A DNA stretch of 64,000 bases from Streptomyces diastatochromogenes (GTDB taxonomy: Bacteria > Actinomycetota > Actinomycetes > Streptomycetales > Streptomycetaceae): assembly GCA_026913215.1 (NCBI GenBank), contig JAPTYK010000001.1, positions 6,262,001 to 6,326,000 of the forward strand, in the 5' to 3' direction. Of this stretch, positions 1 through 9,343 are shown in pieces. Position 1 is the stretch's first letter. The number at the start of each line of letters is the position of its first letter. Position numbers and translations under genes: made by a program. The notes below the pieces were generated by a model, which was given only the letters and a program-made list of their open reading frames with translations, searched no databases and had not been told where the DNA came from.

Positions 1-467
1 CGGCGAGCGCGGCGAGCACGAGCGAGGCGGCGCGTGCGGCCGGTGCCACGAGTGCGGCGGAAGCGGCCTGGGTGACCGCGGCGGCCGGCATCCCGTCGTC
101 GGCATCGGCGAGGCCGCGCTCCTGGAGGCGGCCGTCGAGGGACGCCCTTCGGTGTCGCCACCACCACTCCGCTCCTCGCCGACGCGATCGCCGGGCGGGT
201 CGCGGACCTGGGCCTCGCCGACCGGTACACCGGGCTCCGGCTCACCGAGGGCGCCCCGAACGGCTCTCCGCGGACCCGGAGCTCCTCCTCGACCAGCTCG
301 AACGTGCCGTGCGCGCCTGTGTCGAGCGGGACGGGGCCCGTGCCGTCGTGATCGGAGGCGGGCCGCTGGGCGAAGCGGCCGAGCGGCTCCAGGAGCGCTG
401 CGAGGTCCGGGTCGTCGCGCCGATCCCGGCGGCCTGCCGGGCGATCGCCCGCCTGCTGAGGGCCTGA
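1..467 (+). CDS. Aspartate/glutamate racemase family protein (5' end outside window, frameshifted)
   Basis: The 5' end lies outside the window. Reading across two breaks gives a C-terminal racemase-like half: P-VVGIGEAALLEAA, then FGVATTTPLLADAIAGRV, then VVIGGGPLG and VVAPIPAACRAIARLL before TGA. This order fits the Asp/Glu/hydantoin racemase family, cytosolic enzymes that epimerise amino acids or hydantoins. The breaks are at about 145 (GACGCCCTTC, one C short) and about 262 (GCGCCCCGAACGG, one C short). The segment where many family members carry the second catalytic Cys reads GGGPLG here, so activity as a classical two-cysteine racemase is doubtful. It is convergent with the next gene, 31 bp away. 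The family call is fair; the substrate is unknown. Confidence 0.6.
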   Translation, partial: ASAASTSEAARAAGATSAAEAAWVTAAAGIPSSASARPRSWRRPSRDALRCRHHHSAPRRRDRRAGRGPGPRRPVHRAPAHRGRPERLSADPELLLDQLERAVRACVERDGARAVVIGGGPLGEAAERLQERCEVRVVAPIPAACRAIARLLRA

Positions 468-498
468 GGGCCCGACGGCGGGCGGCGGGCGGCGGTGC

Positions 499-1074
499 TC
501 ACCGCTCCACCTCGATCCGCCGCAGGCACTCCGGGCCAGCGCGGGGTAGGCGGCGGCGATCGCCTCGTACAGCCGCCGCCGCAGCAGCCGCTCGGCCTCG
601 CCCCGGCCGGTCTGCCCGTACAGCCCGTCGAGGAGCGACTCGTACCGCGAGAGGGCGTGCCGCAGATAGTTCACCTGCCAGCGCGCCAGGGCCGGGGCGG
701 GGTCCGGCCCGGGCTGCGGGCCCCAGCAGGTGCCGGTGCCGCACCGCCCGCCGCTCCAGCTCGGGGCCGGGCAGCCGGGGCACCTCGATCGGCTCCGCGC
801 GGATCGCGGCCAGGACGGCGGCCCGCCGCCGCTCGGCGTGGACGCCGGGGGCCGAGGCACGGGCCCGGCGGAGCGCGGCCGCCTCGCCGAACTCGGCCGT
901 CCGCTCCACCGTCTCCACCCTCGCCAGGAGGTAGAGCCGCACCGGCGCGAGGGACCAGCGGCGCGGATCGCGCCCCTGCACGTCGGGCGTGCCGAGCAGG
1001 TCCCGCACCATCGCGTCGTTCCAGCCGCGCCGGCGCACCCCGGCGAGCGTCACATAGGTCGTACGGTCCGTCAT
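499..1074 (-). CDS. Conserved hypothetical protein, frameshifted
   Basis: Starts at ATG 1074 (MTDRTTYVTLAGVRRRGWND). The N-terminal half reads well (VRDLLGTPDVQGRDPRRWS, then a region rich in Arg and Ala). The frame is lost near 720-735 and again near 535; the recovered segments LARWQVNYLRHALSRYESLL and YEAIAAAYPALA end in PECLRRIEVER and a stop. The reconstructed protein is about 192-193 aa, soluble and mostly helical, with no signal peptide. I do not recognise a family or function. It is divergent from the FN3 lipoprotein gene. Confidence 0.5.
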   Translation of the reverse strand: MTDRTTYVTLAGVRRRGWNDAMVRDLLGTPDVQGRDPRRWSLAPVRLYLLARVETVERTAEFGEAAALRRARASAPGVHAERRRAAVLAAIRAEPIEVPRLPGPELERRAVRHRHLLGPAARAGPRPGPGALAGELSAARPLAVRVAPRRAVRADRPGRGRAAAAAAAVRGDRRRLPRAGPECLRRIEVER

Positions 1075-1205
1075 GATTCCCCCAAAGTCGACTACGGAGC
1101 GTGACGATTCCAGTGAAGCGCACCCCACTGACAACGCCCCCTTGCCGACCCTCCGCCCCCTGTGCGATATAGGTCTGGACCTTTTCGACGGACGGAGGCC
1201 GGCCC

Positions 1206-2158
1206 GTGCAACGCCCGCTCACCGCAAGCCTGTTGACCGTGCTCGCGCTCACCCTCACCGCCTGCGCCGGCACCGCCGCCCCGCGCCGAAGGACACCCGG
1301 GCGCCCACCGCCCCACCGGAGTCACCGCCACCGTCGGCAGCGCGAGCACCGTCCACGTCATGTGGAGCGCGGCCACCGACGACCGCGCCGTCACCGGATA
1401 CGCCGTCTACCGCGAGGGACGCGAGGTCAAGGACGTCCCCGCCACCACCCTGATGACCGACGTCATCGGCCTCACCCCGCCACCCGCCACCGCTTCACCG
1501 TCCGCGCCCACGACGCCGCCGGCAACGTCTCGCCCCCAGCGCCACCGTCACCGCGACCACCCTCCCCGCCGCCGCCGAGGACCGCACGCCCCCACCGCCC
1601 CGACCGCCCTCCGCGTCACCGCCGACGGCAACCGCGCCGCCACCCTCCACTGGGCCCCGGCCCGCGACGACACCCGCGTCACCGCGTACGACGTCTACCG
1701 GGCCGACACCCGCATCCACACCGTCCCCGGCACCGCCACCACCGCCCACCTCACCGGCCTGCGCCCCGGCACCGCCTACGCGTTCACCGTCCGGGCCCGC
1801 GACGCCGCCGAGAACTCCTCCCGGACAGCGCCCCCGCCGACCTCACCACCGCCCCGTCCCCGGTGCCCCGCCGAACACCGCCCCCACCGACCTCACCGTC
1901 ACGGCCGCCAAGGGCCGGATCACCCTCACCTGGACCCCGCCGCACACGGACGCCCCCATCACCCACCACGAACTCCACCTCAACGGCCGCTTCGCCACCA
2001 CCATCGTCTGGGGCACCGCCCCACCCCCCGGCCGCGCCACCTACACCTTCGACGTCCAGGACCCCCCTGGCACCCGCTACACCCTCACCCTCCGCGCCCA
2101 ACTCCCCGACGGCACCTGGGGCGACTTCTCGGCACCGAGGACGGTGACCGTCCGCTGA
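1206..2158 (+). CDS. Secreted lipoprotein with three fibronectin type III domains, frameshifted
   Basis: GTG start at 1206 with a GGAGG-type site 9-13 bases upstream. The N-terminus MQRPLTASLLTVLALTLTAC-AG is a lipoprotein signal peptide with lipobox LTAC. Three FN3 repeats follow. The first holds VHVMWSAATDDRAVTGYAVY, the second TLHWAPARDDTRVTAYDVYR with LTGLRPGTAYAFTVRARDAA, the third ITLTWTPPHTDAPITHHELH with TYTFDVQ. This is the FN3 arrangement found in actinomycete carbohydrate-active or adhesive secreted proteins, but no catalytic domain is present. Several single-base losses in C runs (about 1300, 1480, 1535, 1820, 1865) shift the frame. Likely an exported carbohydrate- or surface-binding protein; the role is inferred from domains only. 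Confidence 0.65.
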
Positions 2159-2253
2159 ACCCCCTCTCCATGGCCGGAATCGCCCCCTTTCGCCGGACGT
2201 GACGGCCCCTCACCCTGCGACCAGGGGATGCGACGGGCCGCTGGGGGGCGCCG

Positions 2254-3343
2254 ATGACCGAGCCGATCTACGTACCCGCCCTGCCCGCGCGCGTGAGCGC
2301 GCTCGCGGCCTACGACCGGCTGGCGCCGGACGTACGCACGCGCGTGGCACCGCTCTGGAGCGTCCCGCCGCGCGTCGGCGGCACCCGCGCCTCGGGCACG
2401 CGCCCGTTCCGCCCGCTCGATCCGGACCCGTCCGCACTCGCCGGCCACCTGCGGACCGCGCTGCGCCGGCTGGTGGTCGTGCAGCGCGGTCTCCCCGCCT
2501 GGGTGGACGCCTTCCACGCGGAGGACGAGCCGTGGCACCTCGTCACGGAGTTCCGGCACGGCCTGGCAGGGACCCCGCTCCGACCGGTCACCGGCGTCGA
2601 GCGGGATGTCCGGCAGCAGGTGGCGACGGCCGAGGCCGCCCGCGCGAGCGGAAACGGTCTCGGCGTCCGGGTCTTCCTGCACGCGCTCCCCGACGAGCGG
2701 ATGAGGGACGAGGTCGGTGGCCTCCTCGAACGGGTCGGGTTCGCGCACGGCCCCGTGGACCTCCTGCTCGACCTGGGAGGGGTCGTCGACGAGCACCGGC
2801 CGGCGGAGAAGTGGGCGCTGCGCGCCCTCGGCCTGCTCGGTCCCCTCCACCGCTGGCGGACGATCGCCGTGCTCGCCGGTTCCTTCCCCCGCACGTTCCC
2901 CGAGGGGTACGGAGCTCCGCTCGCGGAGGCCCAGCGATTCGACTGGGACCTCTGGCACATGCTCGTCGACGGCCCCGAACGGCCGCGCGTACGCGTCACC
3001 TACGGCGACTACGGGGCCGACCACACCGGAGGGGTCGACCGGCCGAGCACCGCGGGCGGCGGCTCGCCCTGGGGCGTCGTGCGCTACACCACCGACCGCA
3101 CCTTCCTCCTGGGCCGGGTGCCCACCCGGGGCCCCGACCACGCGGACACGGTCCGCGCGCTCGTCCGGGAGATCGTCGAGGCGGAGGACTTCCGGGGAGC
3201 GGCGTTCAGCGAGGGGGAGCGCTGGCTCGCCTCCTGCGCGGACGGATCCGGAACCGCCGGAGCGGGCACCCCGCCGTATGGCTGCGGGCCGCCACGCGCA
3301 GCACCTGTCCCAGGTCGTCCGCTGCCTGCGGCGACACTCCTGA
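2254..3343 (+). CDS. Beta-protein-like (T4 beta family) protein, frameshift near the 3' end
   Basis: ATG 2254, MTEPIYVPALPARVSALAAY followed by LAPDVRTRVAPLWSVPPR. This opening, with the later segments VDLLLDLGGVV, LGLLGPLHRWRTIAVLAGSF and SPWGVVRYTTDRTFLLGR, matches the 'beta family protein' of phages and actinomycetes. These proteins are about 350 aa and have no established biochemical function. One base is missing near 3272 (GGCACCCCGCC), after which the frame continues to RHAQHLSQVVRCLRRHS and TGA at 3343. It sits 51 bp ahead of the large hypothetical gene on the same strand. The family call is by recognition of motifs; the function is unknown. Confidence 0.55.
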
Positions 3344-3394
3344 TCCGTGGTCCTTGCCCGCCGTAACCGGCCCCCCGGAATTACCCTGGGAAGC

Positions 3395-5176
3395 GTGGCC
3401 GAGACCGTTCTCACCAACACCGGGCTCGACGGCTTCCTCGACGGAGCGCCCGAGCATCGTGACCCCGCGTTCGCGCGGGCCGCCGAAGCGGTCCTGGGGC
3501 TGCTCTGCGCTGCGCGGAGCGGACCGGGCGACGGGGCTGCCGGAGCCGACGCCGGGGCTCGTGCGGCAGCTGCTGGTCGAGGACCTGCCGACGTTCGTGT
3601 ACGCGCCGCCGGGGAGCTCGCCGCCTATCCGGCGGTCCTGGGGCGCTGGCGGCACGGTTCGACGGGGGCGCCGCGAGCGGATCGCCGGGGTGGTCGCCGA
3701 GTCCGCGCCCGACTTCGAACGGGCCATGAACGACCCGGGCAACCTCACCTGGCACCGCTGGTACGCCTCGCTCCTGCGGACCGTCGGCGCCGACCTCGCC
3801 GATCCCGAGGACGTACGGCGCAGGCTCGCCGCGCTCGACGGCGCACCGCTGCCGGACGGGGTGCACCGCGCCCACCTGATGGGCCGGACGGCCCTCGCGG
3901 ACGTCCTGCTGGCCGAGGCGCTCACGCACGCGTACGTACGGGACGCCGAGAAGCCCCCCGCCTCGGGGCCGCTGCTGACCGACCACGCCGTCGCGACCGG
4001 GATCGGGCGGCTCGCCGCCGCCCTCCAGGACCGCTGGACCGCCGCCGGGCTGGCCGAGCAGCTCGCCGGGCCGTACGCGCGGTTCGCGCCCGGACCCGAC
4101 GCCTTCCCGCACCTCGTCCTGGCCGACGCCCTCCTGGACGAGCACCTCGACTACTACGGGGACCCCGCCGCCCCCGCGCCCCCGCCGCCCGCGATCGAGA
4201 CCGGGCCCGTCGAGGAGGACGCCGACGCGCTCATCGCCGCCGTCGAGGAGCTGGCGGAGGAGGAGTTCGAGCCCTACGGGGCGAGGCTCCGCACCTGCTG
4301 TACGCGGTCTACCAGCGCGGCTGCTCCGCCGAGTCCGTCGCCCGCAAGGCCGCCGAGTACGAGGACTGGGCCGTCGACCCGGACCTGGAGGACCTGCCCG
4401 TCCCCGTACCGGACGCGGCGCCCGACGCGTACGCCGTCCCGCCGCTGAAGGAGCTCACGCGCCTCCTCGGCACGGCCGAGCCGACCGAGGACGACCGGGC
4501 CCGGCTCGAAGGACCGGCCCGCGACCTCGCCGCGGTCCTCGACCACCTCGCCGCCACCGGCCTGGTCTTCCGTACCGGGGACGCCTTCGGGCTCACTCCG
4601 CGCGGCGCGGGCGTCGTCCGCTACCTGCTCGGAGTGCGCGGGGTCGCCGCCCCGACGCCGCCGAGGCCCTCGCCTGGACCGCGCCGGACGTGGTCGCCGC
4701 CGCCGGGGGCTGGTCCGCGTCCGTCGCCGCGCGCGTGCTCGCCGACTGGCTCCACGCGCGCGTGGACACCGCCGACGCCTGGTCCCAGCTGCTCGCCGCC
4801 CTCGGCACCGTCCACGCCGGCACCGCCGAGGCGGCCGCCACCCGCGGTCTCTTCGCCGTCCTGGACACGGCCGAGGCGCCGCCCGAGGCCCTGCGGGGCG
4901 CCCTGCGCGACCCGGTCGTCGGCGCGTACGCCCTGGACGCCCTGCGGGACAGGAATGAGGAGGCGGACCCGATCCAGGTGCGGACCTCGGCCCGGGCCCT
5001 GCACGTCCTGGACGCGCTGCCCGCCAGAAGGGGCCCTGGAGTCCCGCCGCGCCGCCTTCGACGCGGCGGCTGCCGCCTGGCCCGGCGGTTCCGCCGCCCT
5101 GGTCCGCGCGATGGCCGCCGCGGACCGGCACGAGACCGAGCGGGTCCTCCGCCCGCTCGGCATCACCCTTCCGTGA
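3395..5176 (+). CDS. Large conserved hypothetical protein, several frameshifts
   Basis: The likely start is GTG 3395 (VAETVLTNTGLDGFLDGAPE). The reconstructed product is about 595 aa, acidic and helical, with no signal peptide or membrane segment. Clear stretches are AESAPDFERAMNDPGNLTWH with RWYASLLRTVG, an acidic stretch ETGPVEEDADALIAAVEELA, a winged-helix-like segment (AAVLDHLAATGLVFRTGDAF, then GLTPRGAGVVRYLLG), and a C-terminus LVRAMAAADRHETERVLRPL. Frame breaks fall near 3525, 3650, 4290, 4655 and 5030, mostly in C/G runs. The TGA stop lies in the first unit of a tandem repeat. I do not recognise the family. Confidence 0.55.
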   Translation: MAETVLTNTGLDGFLDGAPEHRDPAFARAAEAVLGLLCAARSGPGDGAAGADAGARAAAAGRGPADVRVRAAGELAAYPAVLGRWRHGSTGAPRADRRGGRRVRARLRTGHERPGQPHLAPLVRLAPADRRRRPRRSRGRTAQARRARRRTAAGRGAPRPPDGPDGPRGRPAGRGAHARVRTGRREAPRLGAAADRPRRRDRDRAARRRPPGPLDRRRAGRAARRAVRAVRARTRRLPAPRPGRRPPGRAPRLLRGPRRPRAPAARDRDRARRGGRRRAHRRRRGAGGGGVRALRGEAPHLLYAVYQRGCSAESVARKAAEYEDWAVDPDLEDLPVPVPDAAPDAYAVPPLKELTRLLGTAEPTEDDRARLEGPARDLAAVLDHLAATGLVFRTGDAFGLTPRGAGVVRYLLGVRGVAAPTPPRPSPGPRRTWSPPPGAGPRPSPRACSPTGSTRAWTPPTPGPSCSPPSAPSTPAPPRRPPPAVSSPSWTRPRRRPRPCGAPCATRSSARTPWTPCGTGMRRRTRSRCGPRPGPCTSWTRCPPEGALESRRAAFDAAAAAWPGGSAALVRAMAAADRHETERVLRPLGITLP

Positions 5177-5270
5177 CCGTGCCCCGGACCGTGCCCCGGA
5201 CCGTGACCGGGACCGTGACCGGGACCGTGACCGGGACCGTGACCGGGACCGTGCCCAGGACCGGGACACA
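5175..5270. repeat. 12-bp tandem repeat, 8 units
   Basis: Eight head-to-tail 12-base units run from 5175 to 5270. Two units read GACCGTGCCCCG, four read GACCGTGACCGG, one reads GACCGTGCCCAG and the last is degenerate (GACCGGGACACA). The array begins inside the stop codon of the upstream gene and lies between that gene and the convergent esterase gene. Units are a multiple of three and lack stops in one frame, so it could extend a reading frame. Confidence 0.9.
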
Positions 5271-5293
5271 GGCCGTGCCCGTACCCCTGCCCG

Positions 5294-6437
5294 CTACCCC
5301 GCCGTGAGGTACATCCCCGACGGCCCGGCCCCCGCCGTGTTCCGGCAGCTCTGGTTCCCCGTCGGGCGGGCGTAGACCAGGGCCAGGCAGCGGCCGAAGC
5401 CCTGCTGGCCGTAGGCGTTGGGGTGCATCGACTCCTGGACGAGGCCCTGCGTGCTCTGGCTGTCGATCCAGCGCGCCCACTCGCTCGTCGTCGCCGACGG
5501 CGGCACGGTGGCCGTCACCTGCCTGCTGGCCCTGGCGCAGACCTCACGGCCCTGGAGCGCGTCCCGCAGGTCCAGGAACTGCACGCCCTGGCCGTGGCGA
5601 CCCCTTGAGGCGGTCGGCGATCTGCGGGACCAGGGAGTCGCGGGCCCAGTCGGAGTCGGCGTTCCAGAAGGGGCAGCCGCCGGTGTTCGTACGGGCCCAG
5701 CCGCTCTCCGCGTACCGGTTCTCGGCGGCGCGCGGGATGGGGGAGGGGTACGACTGGAGCACGATCCGGTAGTCGGAGGCGGCGTACCCGGCGGCGGTCA
5801 TGACCGCCCGGATCTCGTCGACGGACCGGCCGACGTTCGCCATCACGCCGTCGATCTTCGCGTCGACCTCGGCCTGCTGGTCGTCGTGGCAGTACGAGTA
5901 CCAGACGACGTAGTCGGTCGCGCAGGTCGAGATGACGTCGGCGAAGCCGAGGTCGTTGCCGCCGATGGACAGCGCGATCAGCTTGACGTCGTTCGCGGCG
6001 GCCACCGCCGCCAGCTGGTCGGCCTGGGGCGCCTCGCCCTTGTAGGCCTCGCCGCCCTGGGAGGCGCGGAAGACGTTCTTCGTGGTCGCCCCGGAGCAGG
6101 CGAGGTTGATGAGGGAGGAGGCGATGGGCCCGGCGCTCCGCACCTCGGAGACGTCCGAGCGGTCGCAGCCGCCCGCCGTGGCGCCGTACACCCGCGACGG
6201 GTCGTACGCGCTGCCGGTCCAGGCCCGGTCGGTGCCGTTGCGGCTGCCGGAGTTGGTGAGGCTGTTGCCCAGCCAGCGGCCGGCCTCGCCGGAGACGTAG
6301 CTGTCGCCCATGGCGACGACGGCGGTGGGGCCCGTGCCGGGTGCGGCGGTGGCGGTCGGGACGGCGACGGAGGCGAGCCCGGCGGCGGTACACAGTGCCA
6401 GGAGTGCGCGCAGCGCACGGTGGGGGGTCGAAGGCAT
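5294..6437 (-). CDS. Secreted SGNH/GDSL hydrolase (esterase/lipase), one frame break
   Basis: ATG at 6437. A Sec signal peptide (RALRALLALCTAAGLASVAV, cleavage near TATAAPG) precedes the SGNH fold. Block I is VVAMGDSYVSGEAGRW with the nucleophile Ser, block III is LSIGGNDLGFADV, and block V is SMHPNAYGQQGFG with the catalytic His. Paired Cys residues suggest disulfides, as in the Streptomyces extracellular esterase/lipase group. The frame breaks near 5605-5612, in a G run, between RLKG and VQFLDLRDALQGREV; the reconstructed length is about 380 aa. Substrate not predictable; extracellular ester hydrolysis is the family role. Confidence 0.85.
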
Positions 6438-6588
6438 GGCTGTGCTCCTGCGGTATGCGGTACGCAGTGATGTGGGGGACAGCCGCCGGCCGGTGGCATG
6501 GCGGAATCTCGCACGGCGTGGCTTGTTACCGCTAGGTAGCTGCATATCTCGGTTCCGTCACGTCACCTGTGCGGCGACCGGTAACGGA

Positions 6589-6632
6589 CAGGGCTCCGCC
6601 CCGGTGCTGTGCGGCACCGGGGCGGAGCCCTG
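6589..6632. terminator. Intrinsic terminator with 19-bp perfect stem
   Basis: CAGGGCTCCGCCCCGGTGC (6589-6607) pairs without mismatch with 6614-6632 across a 6-base loop. It lies 55 bp beyond the aceB stop and before the esterase gene on the same strand. No T run follows, as is common in Streptomyces. It most likely ends aceB transcription. Confidence 0.85.
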
Positions 6633-6686
6633 GTCAGGTCGCTGTCGGCGGCTGTGCGGGCAGCCGAGTCAGCCGTACGGGGCGGG

Positions 6687-8309
6687 TCAGCCGACCAGCT
6701 GCTCGTACGCGGGAAGCGTCAGGAAGTCCGCGTAGTCCGCGTCGAGCGAGACGTGCAGGAGCAGGTCGTGGGCCTGCTGCCACTTGCCGGAGGTGAAGGC
6801 TTCCTCGCCGATCTCGGCGCGGATCGCGGCGAGTTCCTCGGCGGCGACCTTGCGGGCGAGCTCGGGGGTCGCGGTCTCGCCGTTCTCGAAGACGACGCCG
6901 GCGTTGATCCACTGCCAGATCTGCGAGCGGGAGATCTCCGCCGTCGCCGCGTCCTCCATCAGGTTGAAGATGGCGACGGCGCCGAGGCCGCGCAGCCACG
7001 CCTCGATGTAACGGACGCCGACCTGCACGGCGTTGCGCAGACCGTCGTACGTGGGCTTCGCGTCGAGCGAGTCGATGGCGATGAGGTCGCCGGGCGCGAC
7101 GGAGACGTCCTCGCGGAGGCGGTCCTTCTGGTTCGGCTTCTCGCCGAGGACGGCGTCGAAGGAGGCCATCGCGATCGGGACCAGGTCGGGGTGGGCGACC
7201 CAGGAGCCGTCGAAGCCGTCGCCGGCCTCGCGGTCCTTGTCGGCCTTGACCTTCTCGAAGGCGACCTTGTTGACCTCGGCGTCCTTGCGGGACGGGATGA
7301 AGGCCGCCATGCCGCCGATCGCGTGCGCGCCGCGCTTGTGGCAGGTGCGGACGAGGAGTTCGGTGTAGGCGCGCATGAACGGGGCCGTCATCGTGACCGC
7401 GTTGCGGTCCGGAAGGACGAACTTGGCTCCGCCGTCACGGAAGTTCTTGACGATGGAGAAGAGGTAGTCCCAGCGGCCCGCGTTCAGGCCGGCGGCGTGG
7501 TCGCGGAGCTCGTAGAGGATCTCCTCCATCTCGTACGCGGCCGTGATGGTCTCGATGAGGACCGTGGCGCGGACGGTGCCCTGCGGGATGCCGACGTAGT
7601 CCTGCGCGAAGACGAAGATGTCGTTCCAGAGGCGGGCCTCCAGGTGCGACTCCGTCTTCGGGAGGTAGAAGTACGGGCCCTTGCCGAGGTCGATCAGACG
7701 CTGGGCGTTGTGGAAGAAGTAGAGGCCGAAGTCGACGAGCGCGCCGGGCACCGGGCGTCCGTCGAAGGTGAGGTGACGCTCCTCCAGGTGCCAGCCGCGC
7801 GGCCGCATGACGACCGTGGCGAGCTGGTCGGCCGGCTTCAGGGCGTACGACTTGCCCGACCTCGGGTCGGTGAAGTCGATGTTCCGGGTGTACGCGTCGA
7901 TCAGGTTGACCTGGCCGAGGACGACGTTCTCCCAGGTCGGCGCGGAGGCGTCCTCGAAGTCGGCGAGCCAGACCCGCGCGCCGGAGTTGAGCGCGTTGAT
8001 CGTCATCTTCCGGTCGGTCGGGCCGGTGATCTCGACGCGGCGGTCGTTCAGGGCCGCCGGGGCCGGCGCGACCTTCCAGGAGTCGTCGGCGCGGATCGCG
8101 GCGGTCTCCGGAAGGAAGTCCAGGGTGGACGTGCGGGCGATCTCGGCGCGACGCTCCGCTCGGCGGGCGAGCAGCTCGTCCCGGCGCGGGGTGAACCGCC
8201 GGTGCAGTTCGGCGACGAAGGCCAGGGCGGCCTCGGTGAGCACCTCCTCCTGACGCGGGAGGGGCTCGGCATCGACGACGGCCAGGGGCGACGGCGCTGG
8301 TGCGGACAT
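6687..8309 (-). CDS. aceB: Malate synthase A
   Basis: An intact 540-aa frame with ATG 8309 and a GAAGGAAG site upstream. It condenses glyoxylate with acetyl-CoA to malate in the cytosol (glyoxylate shunt and ureide-derived glyoxylate). Visible features are MRPRGWHLEE near 168-177 (active-site Arg region) and the family signature RDHAAGLNAGRWDYLF near 269-284. Later segments are MTAPFMRAYTELLVRTCHKR and AHPDLVPIA. The length matches malate synthase A. It follows the MocA-like gene on the same strand but has its own 226-bp upstream region containing two inverted repeats that also occur before allB, suggesting shared control with allantoin breakdown. Confidence 0.95.
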   Translation of the reverse strand: MSAPAPSPLAVVDAEPLPRQEEVLTEAALAFVAELHRRFTPRRDELLARRAERRAEIARTSTLDFLPETAAIRADDSWKVAPAPAALNDRRVEITGPTDRKMTINALNSGARVWLADFEDASAPTWENVVLGQVNLIDAYTRNIDFTDPRSGKSYALKPADQLATVVMRPRGWHLEERHLTFDGRPVPGALVDFGLYFFHNAQRLIDLGKGPYFYLPKTESHLEARLWNDIFVFAQDYVGIPQGTVRATVLIETITAAYEMEEILYELRDHAAGLNAGRWDYLFSIVKNFRDGGAKFVLPDRNAVTMTAPFMRAYTELLVRTCHKRGAHAIGGMAAFIPSRKDAEVNKVAFEKVKADKDREAGDGFDGSWVAHPDLVPIAMASFDAVLGEKPNQKDRLREDVSVAPGDLIAIDSLDAKPTYDGLRNAVQVGVRYIEAWLRGLGAVAIFNLMEDAATAEISRSQIWQWINAGVVFENGETATPELARKVAAEELAAIRAEIGEEAFTSGKWQQAHDLLLHVSLDADYADFLTLPAYEQLVG

Positions 8310-8454
8310 GAACTGTCACTTCCTTCAGCGGACTTCACGGGCGGTGCGAGGCGGCCGCCGGGCGTCACGGGACGGCACGGGGTGCCGCAGGCGCCGAGAT
8401 ACGGCCGCGAGCGCCCTCTGAACTAGCAGGGGCTTCTGAACAGTGGATACTAGT

Positions 8455-8487
8455 TTCCTCATGGTGGAAGTTCAATGGTTTGTTGAT
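8455..8487. promoter_or_regulatory. Two adjacent inverted repeats upstream of aceB (candidate AllR/IclR operators)
   Basis: On the plus strand, TTCCTCATGGTGGAA (8455-8469) is followed one base later by TTCAATGGTTTGTTGAT (8471-8487). The first is a 15-base imperfect form of TTCCAC-N3-GTGGAA (its other strand reads TTCCACCATGAGGAA). The second is an imperfect form of TTCAAC-N5-GTTGAA. Both exact architectures recur before allB at 14604-14618 and 14698-14714. They lie 146-178 bp upstream of the aceB start. Binding by the IclR-type regulator encoded at 13615-14420 is inferred. Confidence 0.65.
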
Positions 8488-8535
8488 GTCGAGATTCTCC
8501 GGATCGACAGAACATGGCGCTCGGTGCCAGCCCGT

Positions 8536-9148
8536 TCACTCCAGGTGGGACAGATCCGCCTCCGTGTCGATGTCGTAGGGCTCGGCCACATCCGAGCAGT
8601 CCACCAGCGTGATCGCATCCCGGTGCGCCGCCAGATAGTCCCGTGCGCCCCGGTCGCCCACCGCGCCCTCGGCGATCTCCGGCCAGCGGTCCGCGCCGAA
8701 GAGGACCGGATGGCCCCGCCCGCCCTCGTACGAGGCCGCCGCCAGCGCGTTCCGGGAGTCGTACGCCGCGCGGACCCGGGACACGGCCTCCGGGCCGATG
8801 CCCGGCTGGTCGACGAGGAGGACGAGGGCCGCGTCCACGCCGCGCGGGTCGGCCGACAGCGAGGCGAGCCCGGCCCGGAGGGAGGAGCCCATGCCCTCCG
8901 CCCAGCGGGGGTTGTCGACCAGGACGCATCCGGGCAGCTCCGCCCGCTCCCGTACGGCCTCGGCCGAGGCCCCGAGCACCACGTGCACCACCTCGCACCC
9001 GGCCCCGCGCAGCACCCCACCGCGTACTCGACCAGCGGCCGTCCCCGGTGCGTGAGGAGCGCCTTGGGGCGGCCCCGAGCCGTCTGCCGCCCCCGGCGGC
9101 GAGCAGGAGTCCGGCGACGACGGGGCTTCGGTCATGTGTCGTTGTCAT
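8536..9148 (-). CDS. MocA-like nucleotidyltransferase (molybdenum cofactor cytidylyl/guanylyltransferase family), frameshifted
   Basis: Best start ATG 9148 (MTTTHDRSP). VAGLLLAAGGGRRLG is the nucleotide-binding opening of the MobA/MocA fold. VRERAELPGCVLVDNPRWAE, GMGSSLRAGLASL, ALVLLVDQPGIGPE and GRGHPVLFGADRWPEI are the expected later blocks, ending YDIDTEADLSHLE. Frame breaks near 9075 and 9020 fall in C/G runs. Members add CMP or GMP to molybdopterin for enzymes such as xanthine dehydrogenase, which would suit a purine-breakdown neighbourhood, though no dehydrogenase subunit lies in the window. About 204 aa after repair. The family is likely; the nucleotide used is not known. Confidence 0.75.
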
Positions 9149-9343
9149 GGGGACTGCATACCTCATGGGGCGGAATCACACGGTCGCTTGAATTCCGTAC
9201 ACCAAGGGTGGCGCGGTGGGGTGGCGAAGGAGTTAACTGACCCGCGACTCACGGCGCCCGATCGCCGTCCGGGGGGTCGGCTCGGGGTGTCCGGAGTGTT
9301 CGTCGTACGGAGTTCTGCGCACAGTGCTGTGCGGGGGAGAACC

